Positions 21,505 to 33,000 of a DNA stretch of 42,763 nt are shown one piece after another. Positions within the stretch are counted from its first letter, which is position 1; each line of letters begins with the position of its first letter. The notes beneath the pieces were generated by a model, which was given only the letters and a program-made list of their open reading frames with translations, was not told the DNA's origin and made no database searches. The position numbers and the translations under genes were made by a program. The stretch lies in the NCBI GenBank assembly GCA_022539475.1, contig VCMS01000391.1, positions 1 to 42,763 of the forward strand, given 5' to 3'. The DNA is from Gracilaria domingensis. Taxonomy: Eukaryota; Rhodophyta; Florideophyceae; Gracilariales; Gracilariaceae.

Positions 21505-22384
21505 GTTACTTTTGCGAGTTTCTAGGTCCCTCGACTTTTCTAGCGCATCGTTTCTTTTTTGCTTTATCAATGGTACGTTCCATCGCATTTCAAATGTATC
21601 CAACGGAGCATTGACTAGCTTGATCTTGAAAGAGGAAATGGAATTGGTCGTTTACCTGCCTGACTGTTTGGGATAGGCGATTCTTGTACTTGGTTGGGAC
21701 ATAGGCTGCATTCTCGTTTATCGCATCTTGCGGTATGTTTACTGCATGGGCATTCTTGGAGTCGTTGCTTGTGAGTTCTCGCTTCGACACCTTTCGCGTT
21801 TTACGATGAATGGATTGCTGGTAATCTAACCGATCCTTTTCTTTCTTCTTCTTCCTTTTGCGATTTACTAGGTCCATCGACTTTTCTAGCGCAACGCTTC
21901 TGTTTTGCACTATCAATGGTATGTTCCATCGCATTTCAAATGTATCCAATGGAGCATTGACTAACTTATGGATACGTTCTGCTTACGTATAAAGGTAAAT
22001 GACTTTTGATGCGGACGTTGCTCACGAGTTGCAGGTGCACGTTTTTAGGGGGAATTGCGGTATGTTTGCTGCATGGGCATTCTTGATGTCCTTGCTTGTG
22101 AGGCCTCGCTTCGAATCCTTTCGCGTTTTACGATGAATGGATTGCTGGTAATCTAACCGATCCCTTTCCTTCTTCTTCTTCCTTTTGCGGCTTACTAGGT
22201 CCCTCGAATTTTCTACCGCAACGTTTCTGTTTTGGTTTATCAATGGTACGTTCCATCGCATTTCAAATGTATCCAACGGAGCATTGACTAACTTATGGAT
22301 ACTTTCTGTTTGCGTATACAGGTAAATGACTTTTGATGCGTACGTAGCTCACGAGTTGCAGGTGCAGGTTCCTCAAGTAGGGAA
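21505..22384. repeat. Tandem repeat, 327-bp unit (two full units plus a partial one)
   Basis: Unit 2 (21731-22057) and unit 3 (22058-22384) align with a constant 327-bp offset. For example, cggtatgttt is at 21731 and 22058, and ggtaaatgacttttgatgcg at about 21993 and 22320. A partial, more diverged unit precedes them (from about 21505: aggtccctcgacttttctag). Differences are scattered substitutions. Each unit encodes a similar basic peptide on the minus strand (next entry). Confidence 0.88.
21590..22276 (-). other. Repeated lysine/arginine-rich minus-strand ORF in the tandem units
   Basis: Minus-strand frames 22022-22276 and 21590-21949 encode paralogous peptides that start MDTFEMRWN and share RKRKKKKE-DRLDYQQSIHR and KNAHA-NIPQ. 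About 73 residues align with roughly 12-15 differences. The shared stretch is very basic and resembles a nuclear localisation or nucleic-acid-binding tail, but no domain is recognised. The two ORFs diverge at their ends and could be exons of one gene duplicated in tandem, or non-coding repeats with chance frames. Confidence 0.35.
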
Positions 22385-22520
22385 CCATGCATCTGGGCAT
22401 GGTTCCCTACATGAGGAACGGAGAGGATGAGGCGCTTCGCGCCTCATCCTCTCGGAGTGCGTATGTGTTCTACCGATACCGCAATTTGGTGCAGGTGCCC
22501 TCTGCGGCATCTGCCGCAGA
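22368..22520. repeat. Cluster of three consecutive hairpins
   Basis: Hairpin a: 23-bp arms 22368-22390 and 22397-22419, one mismatch, 6-nt loop. Hairpin b: perfect 15-bp arms 22421-22435 and 22439-22453 around ttc. Hairpin c: perfect 9-bp arms 22501-22509 and 22512-22520 around tc. They start right at the end of the 327-bp tandem units. Confidence 0.92.
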
Positions 22521-24899
22521 TTGCGCCTACACTCGCTTCATCATGGGGAAATGGTACATGTAATATAGCGAAGTAGTGGTTAGCGAAAGCGGTCGATAGA
22601 AGAATAGATACGAATAAAACGGTATGATTTCATAATGGACATCATCTGTACTAGCAACAGTATTCCATGCGTTGCAGGGTATCATTCCGCAGAAGAAATC
22701 GTGTAATGTGGACCTTAATGGAAACTGAACCTAGACTTCGCGAAATACCGTTCAGGTAGCCCTCGACTAAAGAACTAGCACGAGTGGAAAACCCACCAGT
22801 ATTTACTGCACAGCGATTCTTGACGACCCAAGCAATTATCTTCAAATTTTGAAATATTTGATCTCGATATTTTTTCAAAAACTTTACTGGACGACCCTTG
22901 CCACTTTCTGGACGACCGTCGCGAAAAACTAGCATCTGCAAGAGACAGACGATGGAGAGGAATTGGTATCCAGATGTGAAGTTATGAAGAAGGAGTTTCA
23001 CATGTGGCCTTCACCCGTGTGGGGTCACTTGGTTGCTCGCATTTTGCGGTTGGAGTCCGACTCATGTCGTTTCTAATCGCTTTTCAATCATTTTCGATGT
23101 TGTTTACCTATTAGGTTTTTTTATCCAGCTTGCTGGTTCGCTACCACCGTGGTGGACCGCAATCACGGTTTTTTCCTAACGGAAGGGTGTACAATTTCCG
23201 TGTACATCACGTGTATCTACAGGTTGGATAACCGTATGCACTTTCCTGTTGAACAGGGCTCGCTCTCGTCAGTGACGGCCGCTACCCGTTTTACGGTTGT
23301 CACTGCAAGCCCCACGCAGCGAAGGCTCGAATTTTCCAGCACATGGCGGCGGAAACACGATTAGAATCGGTTCTCATAACCTCTGTGAGGGTTCGCCACT
23401 CTCGTCGTCGAAGATTGTTTTTGGTTGACCGATTTCTCGGGAGTCTCGTTTGCGACTGCGCTGCGGTTTATCATCTCGTCTCACCGTTTCAACGGGTTTT
23501 CTGACACGTACCGAGACGCTCTCGTGAGTTCTGACACGCTACAATAGCGGGGGGGATACACTTCTTGTTTGAAGGTTGTTGTTCAATATACAACCCATTT
23601 TCATGGTGTCATTGGTTATCTCAGCCTTGCTGGTGTGTTGAGTTTGGAGTTTCAAGACCGTTTGTGAGGTGTGCACACTATTTTTAGTAGAGTTCGAACA
23701 TTGCTTAAGGTCTGTTACGCAGTTATCGGGTTGAACGTTTTCACGGACTACCGGTTTAATTACTGCTGTCGACGACTTTCGACCACGTCTACTACTCTTC
23801 ACTCCGTTGTGGAGGCCTTCCTTCACGCTTATGCGGTCTCTAGTACAGCTGCACAAGGCATTGGTATTTATTTCTAGTCGTTTCTGGTCCTTTTCGCGGT
23901 TCTCCGATGTCAGGTGTATCACGTCCACAGTACCTTGCGAGGGTCATCTGCGAAAAACCCGTAACTCGATGAATACTCGCTCGTTTCTTTAACGGTTTTG
24001 TACCAGTGGTCACTGCATGTATACAAACGCTTTGGCAGAAACTGAAGGCAGTTATCTCGAAGAACTTCGGAGTTACGGCACCGTTTCCGTTCGACAATCT
24101 ATTTTTAGACCGCATTTTCGTGAACTGAAATGGGTCGAGCTTTCCCACTTAATGGTTTTCAATCTCGGTTATCTTGGTGTCCAATGAAAGCTCTATTTTT
24201 CGGGAGTCCTCCGATGTACCAGGTGTGTTCACAGCGTAACTGGTTCAAAAGTTATGACGACTACAATTTTTGGGCTGGTGCAAATTCCCAATCTTTGGTG
24301 CGAAGTACGCGAAACCGCTTCGGAAGCGTTGATTCGACATTGTCGCTAGCTGAGAACTCTTCTATGGACTACGAACCGCATAATGGCGTGGTGTGAGCGA
24401 CCGTATAACGGGAGTGTGGACCTTGGAGAAGGGAGATGTTGGCAGGAAATTGTTGCTACTGTACTTGGTAGTTTCAGCACATGTCTGTCGATCCCACAGT
24501 GTGACTAACGCCCCTGAATGGGAACAAAAGCACCTCAGAGAGGGAATAACAGTGGAGCACCGGATGGATGAACGAAGTTCAGTAGGATGTCTACGGATCG
24601 GATGTGTGGGTGGTCACGTTATCACTGCTTCGCAGGAGGTTTGCCGACCGCATAGCGCGCAGAAGGACCGTCGTGGACGTTGTTCGTGCACCCAGTGGGG
24701 ATATCGAGACGCATATCGCGCGAACTCCAGGACCATTATGGGGGGTCAAGGAAGGGCAGAGAACCCCAATCTGAGTATACTGTAACCATTTTCACGACGA
24801 TGTCGGAAACGTTTTTGCACGTCCATGGACGGTGATAGCAACTTCAGAGAACGTACAGAACGGCGAGAAAGGAACCAGGAACCCTGTGTCATGGCAGGA
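22521..24899. other. Long stretch without a recognised gene
   Basis: The largest frames are about 130 codons (23539-23928 minus, 24393-24785 plus) and none carries a motif I know. The stretch lies next to LTR-E, so part of it may be decayed internal sequence of that element. Small perfect hairpins occur (for example cgcttcggaagcg at about 24317), but no larger repeat was seen. Confidence 0.4.
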
Positions 24900-25780
24900 A
24901 AATCATGGATCGCTCGCATTCACCGCTCATGCGGATGGTTGCACAACTTTGTTGGTTTGTCCGGTGCTTCAACCGTCATGAAGACGTTATGTTCGCACCT
25001 CAGGAGGGTGATATGTAGTGCAACGCAATTTGCGGTATGTGCTCGCTTTTTTCGGTGAAGTCACTGCGCCTGTAGTGCAGTGGAGGTCAGTGACGTCGGA
25101 CGGGTTGGCACAGCATTGCTGGATGGTGACACACGTGTATGGACGGTTGGCGCCCAACTTTGGGATATTTCAGATATTATTATTTATTTTATTTTAGCTC
25201 GGTTGCACCACTTGACAGTGGCATAGATACACTACTTAGTAGGTTGAGCTGCACCCATTGCTGGGGAAGTAAACGAACCCAACCGAGTGTTCGGCTCTAA
25301 CTTACCACCCTCGGTGTGTGATAGCCTCCTTGCGGAGAGTCACCACCGTGTGTCGGGTTCGCTATCCGCCTCGCGGCATCATTAACACCACTACCGCTTT
25401 CGCGTGTTTACTTTGTGTGTGTTTTCTTTATTTCTGTCCCTGTTATACAGGTAGCACTACTTGGTGTACCGGTGCATACCGTTCGTGGCTCGACACACTC
25501 GCGTGGACTATTACCGCTCTCGCGTGTCATCGCCACACTCGTGGGTACCGCGTGCTATGCACGTGACACTACTGCCGACTTGTGTCGTGTGTTCTCTACC
25601 GCTGGACGCGTCTTCTTCGCCGCTTCGCTCCCTCCATTACTTGGGAAGGGTCGACCCCGGTCTTACACCCGGCATTGCCGTGTCGTACCTGTGGGAGCGC
25701 TCTACGTCTGTGCTCGTCTCTTGAGAGAGGGTCTGAACCGCCTTTGCGTGTCTTTCCCCATCGCTGGGTTTTGCACAACA
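24900..25780 (+). repeat. LTR-E, solo LTR or LTR fragment (left edge uncertain)
   Basis: The right edge is sharp: gttttgcacaaca at 25768-25780 is a variant of the gttttgctctaca end of LTRs A, B and C. It contains the shared LTR motif cggtcttacacccggc (25658-25673). The shared hairpin ccgagtgttcggctct lies at about 25280-25297, and the familiar sequence order links them. In LTR-A the same motifs occur in the same order, so it belongs to the same lineage. I could not find the matching left end (expected to begin TGTTGTGCAAAAC-like) or a target duplication, so 24900 is only an estimate from the length of its relatives. Confidence 0.55.
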
Positions 25781-25781
25781 G

Positions 25782-27880
25782 CTACCTGCGCGATGGGGCG
25801 TCGGCTGGCTTTATTGATGTGTGAATATATTCCACGATGGCCTGCAGGTCTGCCGCGGTACATAGTGCGGCGAACTTACTCGCGATTTGATTTAGCTGTG
25901 TGCTGGAAGAACGTCTTTTGTTAAGAATTCCAGTCACGACGGCGGAGTCTGAAAGAAAAAGAACGCGCTTTTTTGTTATTTTTCGTGATATCAGCCATCG
26001 GAGCGCTAAAATAGCACTGTTTCCTTCGAGCATATTGTAGAGCAAAACGTGCTCTCCCGGTACACGAAAAAGGATTTCATAAACCCCTGGTAAGGATGAT
26101 TCCGGGTACTCGGATGGTATGAGTATTGGCCCACGGATGGGATACTTTTTGGCAGTATTGAGGTATGGCACCCTGAGGGGTCGGCCATGACGTGGCGCAG
26201 ATGAGTAATGGTCGCGTGTACGCGTGTGTAGGAATGGGTGTGTTCACACATGTCTTGTTATGATTGTCGGATATTTTACTGGCCGCTGCCACGGGTTGTC
26301 ACGTGCACCAATTGTATGGACCGGCTTAGGTGTGTACTAGATTATTTCATTTAGTTTAACTAATTTATCGGTTACGATATAAGAGGTGACATCCCGGTCA
26401 CCTCCTCCTTCAGTAAAGGGTAACCGAGTTCGGCTCTGAACCAAGTTCGCCTGCGCGAGGTGTACAACTCCCTCAGGAGGGTCACCGCGTACGGTACGGA
26501 TTGGATTCATCCCTTGGGATCACTCAGGCAATACTGACCATTGTGGCCTTGCTTTCGGGCTTATTTATTCCGTGTCTTCGCACTTTCTGTTTCTTTTACT
26601 GTGCAGTTGTACTGCTTTCACCACAATTGGTAGCGTTTCTATCTCTGTATAGAGTTGTGCCGCGTGGGCTTAATACACAACCCCCGTCTCCCGTCGCCGG
26701 GTCTGTTGCCGCTTGTCGCACGCCCCGCCGAGGGTTCCTCCTTTGGTTTTCACTTCTTTTTCCCCTCTTACCTAGGGCTTACACCGCTCTACGGTACCTT
26801 TCCTCCCGACCATTCCGTCACTTTTCGCCGGATTCCTGGATCAGGCCCGTTCACCTCTCAACCTCCGTAGGTATATCCCGTACCACGGGCGGTCTTACAC
26901 CCGCACTATCCGTGTCCGCAGGGCTCACCACTGAGTTCACCTCGTCTAGAGGGCAAGGAATCGAACGCCTTGAGAGACGATCCCATCGCTGGGGTTTTGC
27001 TATACACCTATTAATGTGCTCATCTCTTTCCCATCTGTGCGCGAAGGCTGTGGTCCATCTTTTCCATGTCACAAATCGTTCGAGCTCGGGGCTCGAGAGC
27101 GTAGGCCGGCATGATGCAGACACAATGTGTCCACCTCCGTCCGGCCCCGCAGGAGATTCTTCTTCGGACGAGCTTTTCCTATTGCGCAAAGCGCCGTTTT
27201 TTCAGAGCTCTTCTATCTCTCCTGGTTCCGCCAGTGTGTAGACGACTGCGCCTTTACTTTTGGATGCATCGAAAGCAATGACCACAGAGCACCACTTTGT
27301 GCTCGGTGTGAAACACGCCAAAGGTAGGAGGTTAGCCATGCGGTGGAGCTCCATTGCGGTGCTCCCGATTAAACGTGAGCGCGGCGTGCACGACGAGAGC
27401 AGAGGGAAGATGTCAGAAAGAACAGATAGTAGCGGACGGTTGGCACGGGCTATCCATATGGCTTTTCCAATGGTCTGTTTGATTACTTGGAGAGCTTGCC
27501 GTCGAGCTCTCCTTCTCCGTGGTTTAGAAGCGCTGCAGACACCCTTCGGAGTCCTTTCACTGCGTCCTGGACCTTCGGAAGGGGCGGGGCAATCCTCGCG
27601 TGACGGAGATTCTATTCCCATCCGATGAACGTAATCTTATTGCTCTCGTCTTTCCCGTATTCAGATGAATTTGACCGCTTTACGGGAAAGTTTCGTCGCA
27701 CTAGAGAGTTTAAGACCTTCATATGGAAGAGGTCTATGTCTGATTGATCCCATTCTGCGAACAACGCGTTTACGTCGTCTATAATATGCAGGAGAAGCCC
27801 GTATTTTCCCGATAGAATGTGAGCCGGTTGCGATGGTGTAATGCAGCGAGAGGCACCGCCCTGACGGGTGCATAATGTTA
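25782..27880 (-). pseudogene. DIRS-like reverse transcriptase/RNase H remnant, split by LTR-B
   Basis: On the minus strand this begins inside an RT palm: LLLHIIDDVNALFAEWD (27.73-27.8 kb) carries the paired catalytic Asp. A thumb-like stretch follows (KITFIGWE, then RHARIAPPLPKVQ). A TAG (27612-27614) and a frame change lie between. RNase H starts with VVIAFDASKSKGAVVY (27.27 kb), continues with TWKRWTTAFAHRWERDEHIN, and is then cut at 27007 by LTR-B. Beyond LTR-B (below 26036) it resumes in frame with LEGNSAILALRWLI, VLFLSDSAVVTGILNKR and finally IKPADAPSRR before TAG. The WERDEHIN...LALRWL and ADAPSR motifs are typical of RNase H in DIRS/Ngaro-type tyrosine-recombinase retrotransposons. No recombinase was found in the window. 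The RT fingers are missing upstream of 27880. Confidence 0.7.
26036..27007 (+). mobile_element. Solo LTR-B (972 bp) inserted in the RNase H gene
   Basis: It starts TGTAGAGCAAAACG (26036) and ends GTTTTGCTATACA (27007), inverted ends typical of this LTR group. The flanking 5-mers catat (26031-26035) and cctat (27008-27012) match at four of five bases, a slightly decayed target duplication. Removing the LTR and one 5-mer restores the RNase H frame. It has no internal coding region. Its interior is shared with the opposite-orientation copy B' (28336-28805 and 39329-39667). Inside is a 9-bp hairpin, gaggtgac...gtcacctc, near 26390. Confidence 0.88.
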
Positions 27881-28335
27881 GTTTATTTAGTTAGCGCGCA
27901 CAGGGTGCACCTCGGGGTCCCACACGTGTTGCGTTATGACAGTTGTCGTGTCGCCCTTCGGGACCTCCCTTATAGGTAGATAGTTTATTATTTTTCGACA
28001 TGTGGCTGCTGCCCGTGGGAGGTGCACTTAAGCATCTCCCGCTGGGCAGAGCTCACCGTGGTAAACCTCAAGCACCCCCTAGCCGATTCTTTCATCGTCT
28101 AGTTTCCTACAAGGATCATCCTACCGTCACTACCGGTGCTGCGCGCCTATCTCGCGCCCCGTTGTTAGCGTCCGTTGAGTGCTCCGTCCGCGCTTGGGTG
28201 CTGCCCAATTTGTTCCTTTATCAGGGCATAGTACGTTGTTACGGCCTGTGGCTGTACTACAAGTGTCATGGTATGGAAATCAGAGAGCCGTTAATGATGC
28301 GGGAGTTCGGTCCTAACCAACGACCAGGAGAGCCT
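27881..28335. other. Unassigned stretch, possibly another LTR fragment
   Basis: No gene. On the minus strand it shows an A/T-rich block followed by gtcccgaagggcgacac, loosely like the A/T-rich block before gtgccgtgacgacgg in LTR-C. No terminal repeat or target duplication was identified, so this is only a hint. It separates the RT remnant from LTR-B' and may have replaced the missing 5' part of B'. Confidence 0.3.
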
Positions 28336-28805
28336 TCCTGATCCAGGAATCCGGCGAAAAGTGAGGGAATGGTTGAGAAGAAAGGTACCGTAGAGCAGTG
28401 TAAGCCTTAGGCAAAAGGGGAAAAAGAAGTGAAAACCAAAGGAGGAACCCTCGGCGGGGCGTGCGACAAGCGGCAACAGACCTGGCGACGGGAGACGGGT
28501 GTTGTGTATTAAGCCCACGCGGCACAACTCTATACAGAGACAGAAACGCTACCAATTGTGGTGAAAGCAGTACAACTGCACAGTAAAAGAAACAGAAAGT
28601 GCAAAGACACGGAATAAATAAGCCCGAAAGCAAGGCCACAATGGTCAGTATTGCCTGAGTGTTCCCGAGGGATGAATCCAATCCGTATCGTACGCGGTGA
28701 CCCTTCTGAGGGAGTTGTACACTTCGCGCAGGCGAACTTGGTTCAGAGCCGAACTCGGTTACCCTTCACTGAAGGAGGAGGTGACCGGGAGGTCACCTCT
28801 TATAT
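28336..28805 (-). mobile_element. LTR-B' left part (opposite orientation to LTR-B)
   Basis: This is the reverse complement of about 26381-26850 with few differences, giving an inverted pair about 1.5 kb apart. It contains gaggtgacc/ggtcacctc, a perfect 9-bp stem with a gggatype loop (28780-28801). It ends at tatat (28801-28805), the target site of the LTR-C pair, and continues at 39329 after that insertion. The first 160 bp present in LTR-B are missing here. Confidence 0.85.
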
Positions 28806-29209
28806 TGTGGTGCAATCCCACGAGTGGGCAAACAATAGCCGCGTCGCGGAAAGCGCACCGACAGGGTGTTCGAAACCTGCTCTCTATAGGGGTAGATGCA
28901 GCAGTAAAACCCTCTGATAGGGCCAGCGCGATGCCGGGTGTAAGTCCCGGTGGCCCCGATCTGGCCGTGCAGTCAGAGGTGAAGGGAAAGAATCGGCGTA
29001 GGTATCCGGCTGTTCCGGCGAGCCACAGCGAGTGGAGATATCCAGCCTAACGGTAGGGAGCAACAGGGGGTCACCAAACGAGCCGCACTGCGTAGCACTG
29101 ACTCGTGATAAAGAGAAAAAAGTCCCGAGACTTGTGGGCAAAAATCTGTATAACAGGGCAGAGAAACGAGAGCCGTATGACGGAAATAATAACAAAGAAA
29201 CAACAAAAG
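28806..29209 (-). mobile_element. LTR-C copy 1, first segment
   Basis: Homologous to the reverse complement of about 38917-39314, that is, to LTR-C copy 2. It starts TGTGGTGCAATCCC, lacking about 14 terminal bases (TGTAGAGCAAAACG) present in copy 2. It contains the shared gccgggtgtaagtcccgg motif (28933-28950) and a tRNA T-arm-like gtgttcgaaacctgc. It is interrupted by gypsy-A after aaaag (29205-29209) and resumes at 38017. Confidence 0.85.
29205..29209. other. Target-site duplication of gypsy-A (left)
   Basis: AAAAG, repeated exactly at 38012-38016 on the other side of gypsy-A. Confidence 0.92.
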
Positions 29210-30051
29210 TGTAGAGCAAAACCACTCCGCGGAAGGAGACGAAACCACCCGCGTGCGTGGTACTCTCAAGGTGTTCAGCCTTGCTCCCTATGAAGGGTGG
29301 CGCAGCGGAAGAGCCCTCCGATGAGGTCGACACTAGCCGGGCGTAACTCCGGGCGACCTCTTTCTGACTTACAGACGGAGGTAAGGGATGAACCCAAAAG
29401 AGGCGGTAGTAACCGTATCAACGGGAAACCCAAAGGGATGGGGGAAATACAGGGGGAAACAGGCCGTATGTACGGAACACAGACCCAAAAAGAGGGAACA
29501 ATAGAACAACAACAACAAGAGACCTGTACACACAGGGCGGAGAACAACCGTAAGAGCGGGAAAATAAACAGAAAACAACAGAAAACAAACAATAAATATA
29601 ACCGTAGGTAAACGGGAACTCCTCAGAGACGCGAGGTGGATAAGTACTACCGTAGACGGGACGGAAGCTCTCCAAGAAGGAGTCGCGATCCCGCGCAGGC
29701 GAGGTACTTAGAGCCGAACACTCGGTTATCTTTACTTCCCAAGAGGGTGGCCGTGAGACCAACCCTTAAGTAGGGATCACTATACTATCTTACAGTATCA
29801 ACTATACCGGTACACGTCCGCACAATACACTACACGTGTATCGTCTCCCTCGGCTCAGAGGGCAATCCGCGTGAGCGGACACATCCACCACGTGGACACC
29901 TGATGTGTCCACCATCCAGGCCAACAATCTATACTTTGTCCTGCGACCGTCAACTCAATCCTCAACATTCTGAGGTAAAACTCCGGGAAACCCGGTAAAC
30001 CTGCAAAAAGCAGCGCGAGCACGACCAGAAATCCGGGCGTTTTGCTCTACA
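29210..30051 (-). repeat. Gypsy-A 3' LTR (842 bp)
   Basis: A near-identical partner of 37169-38011. Its 13-bp ends are inverted repeats. It includes the shared ccgggcgtaactccggg motif (29337-29353), ccgaacactcgg (about 29712), and a nested inverted repeat with 9-bp arms ggacacatc (29877-29885) and gatgtgtcc (29902-29910) enclosing ccacgtgg. Confidence 0.95.
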
Positions 30052-30066
30052 TCTCCCCCTCCTCAA
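30052..30066 (-). promoter_or_regulatory. Polypurine tract of gypsy-A
   Basis: On the minus strand, gaggagggggaga directly precedes the 3' LTR. This is the usual plus-strand primer site and fixes the element's orientation. Confidence 0.85.
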
Positions 30067-33000
30067 GATTCGGGAACCTTCCCGGATCCACAGGTTTCTT
30101 CCTCGAAGAGGCGAGAAGCACAATGTCCGAGAATTCGGTCGAAGCGAGCGAAATCCAATCCGATATCCCTCCTCGGTTCACTTCGACAACGAGCGACATT
30201 CCGTACAAACGGTGATTCAACACGACATCCGACCCAACGACGCTGTTATAACCGCTCAGTGGTCATCACCACAAGTTGTGGAGTGACAAACACATCCGTA
30301 GCAAACCGGTCACTGGTGGAACGGTCCAGTTCCAACACACCCCACGAGTGGGTTCAGCAATTAACCGATACCATCGGATTCCGCAATGCGGGTAGCACGC
30401 GACATCCTATTCAGTAGCATTCAGAATGAGTGAACCTCCACTGCAGGAGTTCCCGCCGAGAAAACGGTACTTCTGCCGGCCTCCATCAGATACTTGGAGA
30501 CTTCCGGAGTTTCTGGCGCTTCACTATCTTCTCGTGTTGCGAGGCAGACGGACCGCGACTTCGCGGCGGTTGAGACGAATAAACAAACCGATACTATCGG
30601 AGAACTCAGGTAGAGTAGCATACAAGGCCCGTTAATCGCGGTATTCCAAGTTAGTTAGACCTTGGCCAGAGTTCCAACCACCTGGGATCCCGTGACGAAC
30701 GGTGGCGAGACGCTCCAGTTCGCACTGGTACCCAACAATAATCACTGAACATCCAGGACAACACCAAGGGCTTCGAACCTATTGGTACTTCTCCACAGTG
30801 CGGCGTTCGTACTCAGCACAAGCAGAGTCCCGTCGCACGGCGACCAAATAACCCATGACTTACATGGAAATCCTCACTTCTCGTGAGTATCCCAAATACA
30901 ACAAGACTTCCCGGCCAACACCGGACATAGCAACACTCTCCGTCCATTGGCGGTGACATCCCTCATGAGGATCTCTGCACGACACGAGTTCCTTCTGTAC
31001 CCCATCGCCGAGAAGTTCCACAGCGTGGCAACCGCGCGTTGCTGACTCGAAACAGTCGAGTTCATACCAGACCACAACAGAGACATACTCATTCTGAGTG
31101 GCACCCAGATCCGAGGACCACGGTAGTCCATCCCAGTACAGTGGGTACATCATCCAGACATCCTGATATTCCGTAACCAACGGTCTGCGTATCTCCCAGA
31201 GAACTCTGGAATATCCAGTAGATGTCCTGAACCATCAGGCTTTGCTCCCAGTGACAAGGGTCTACTGATAACTTCAGCATGGACCAGAGACTGCTCTCCT
31301 CAAAAAGAGTGCATCCGCAATGCGGTATTTGACTAATCAGATCCTCTTTCCCAGAGGCCAATCCCAGCAGGGCTCAACTTCCTTCGCAAGGCTCAGTCCA
31401 CTGAGCGGTCCTCGCAAAGTTCATTCACCAATGGTGCTCCGCCGTGACAGACACGGTGAACGATATCCAACATATCCTAGGTTGGTTCCCGAGAATATCG
31501 AATACGTCCAATGAATCGGTTCTTCCTCACTGAGGTCCTTTCTCCATGACGCATGGAAGATCCTCAAGTTTCAACCCGTACTGACCGTGGGCAACGCATG
31601 ACGAATTGCGTGATTTACCTCAAGAGGGGACCGACCGCTATGATTAGTAATCCTCCCGTGAGGGGGGGGTCTTTCCAGGACGACTAGCTCGCTCCTATGT
31701 GGAGTTAGTGCTCTAGGTGATGGTCTTTTCCACGCAGAGTCGACACCCAGAATATGGCGACTCTTAATAATTCCATGGTTTTTCTCAGTGAGCTTGAGTC
31801 CAGCGACAGCCTCCAGTAAATTACCAGAGAAGTTGCCTATCCTCATTGAGGCTCTCCTGAAGTGAGGTGTTAACAAAAGATTTATCCGCTTCTGCGGTCG
31901 GCATACAAGTCCGCAAAGGCAGCGGCTGCTTCGCACGGCCACTGACTGGAGTCATTTCCGATATATTCGGTTCCAGTCCAGAAATCACCGCCTTTTCCCA
32001 GAGATTTATCCGTCTAGAGACAGCACAACAAGCAGAACACGTTCTCCCGACTACAGGGAGGTGCCACCCAGCATAAACGGACTCTCCGTTGCGGAGTTAT
32101 AGCATGTTGAACACAAGTACCACCGTTGATAGGACGGATAAAATGCGAAGGGCCAAAATCCTCTTAATATGCACAATGCACATTGCCAGCACGGCTTGCC
32201 AGACATGCAATGCATTCCAATATCATTGGTTGTACCACAGTACACGTGGAGAAGTGCAATTCAATTTCATTGGTCCTTACCACTGCCAAGTGGATGTGTG
32301 CACTGCGCTCCGTTTGTACGGCAAGCCACGTGTAGTGGTGCCGACATTCGTTATTTGTTTCACCCATGGAGGGTTCACTTCCGGTTGCACCGGTCAAAAT
32401 ACACGTGTGGCACTGCACAAACAATAATGTGGCCACTCCCTAGGAAGGGTAGACAACCGAGGGCAATGGCAAAAACACACGTGTTGTCCGACTTGGTCGG
32501 CAAGCCATGTGCATTACATGGGTTGTCCCACGCCCCGCGGCAAGCGACCTTGCTGTGCAGCCCTGAAACATTGAGCAGTGAATAAATCCGAATGTTTCGG
32601 CCTAGATGCGCAACCGCGGTGCGCGGGCAACTCCCAAACGGTTCAAAAGCTCTGCGCCGCAAGCAGCAACATCCGCCATCTTTCACGGTCATTCAATTCT
32701 CGCTCATGCGAGTCAAAATCGTCATAGCAACGGGTAATCCGTCATTCACGGTACGTTCGTACCAGATTTCTCCGCGTCAAACGCGGCCTATGTCCAGCAA
32801 TTGGGACAGCACCAAGTGCCCACAACACACTCGCACAGCGCGAGCGGTATCAGATAAAACCTGCGACAACTGCATTGCAACGCGACGACCACTCGCTGAC
32901 GTGGAAATTCTCACACATTGCAGGCAGCACTCGTGAAACATCTCCAACGGATCAAACGGACAAGGGACCACAGCACTGCGGGAAGTACCAGAGATCTTGA

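Noticed and set aside
26501..27241. 246-codon plus-strand ORF
   Set aside because: It lies across LTR-B and the RNase H gene on the other strand. The opposite LTR-B' copy has a similar but shorter frame, and no domain is visible. It is LTR sequence with chance frames.
30860..31361. Integrase core remnant of gypsy-A
   Set aside because: A few residues fit the order of an integrase core, but no D-D-E triad or HHCC site can be placed; kept only as a hint.
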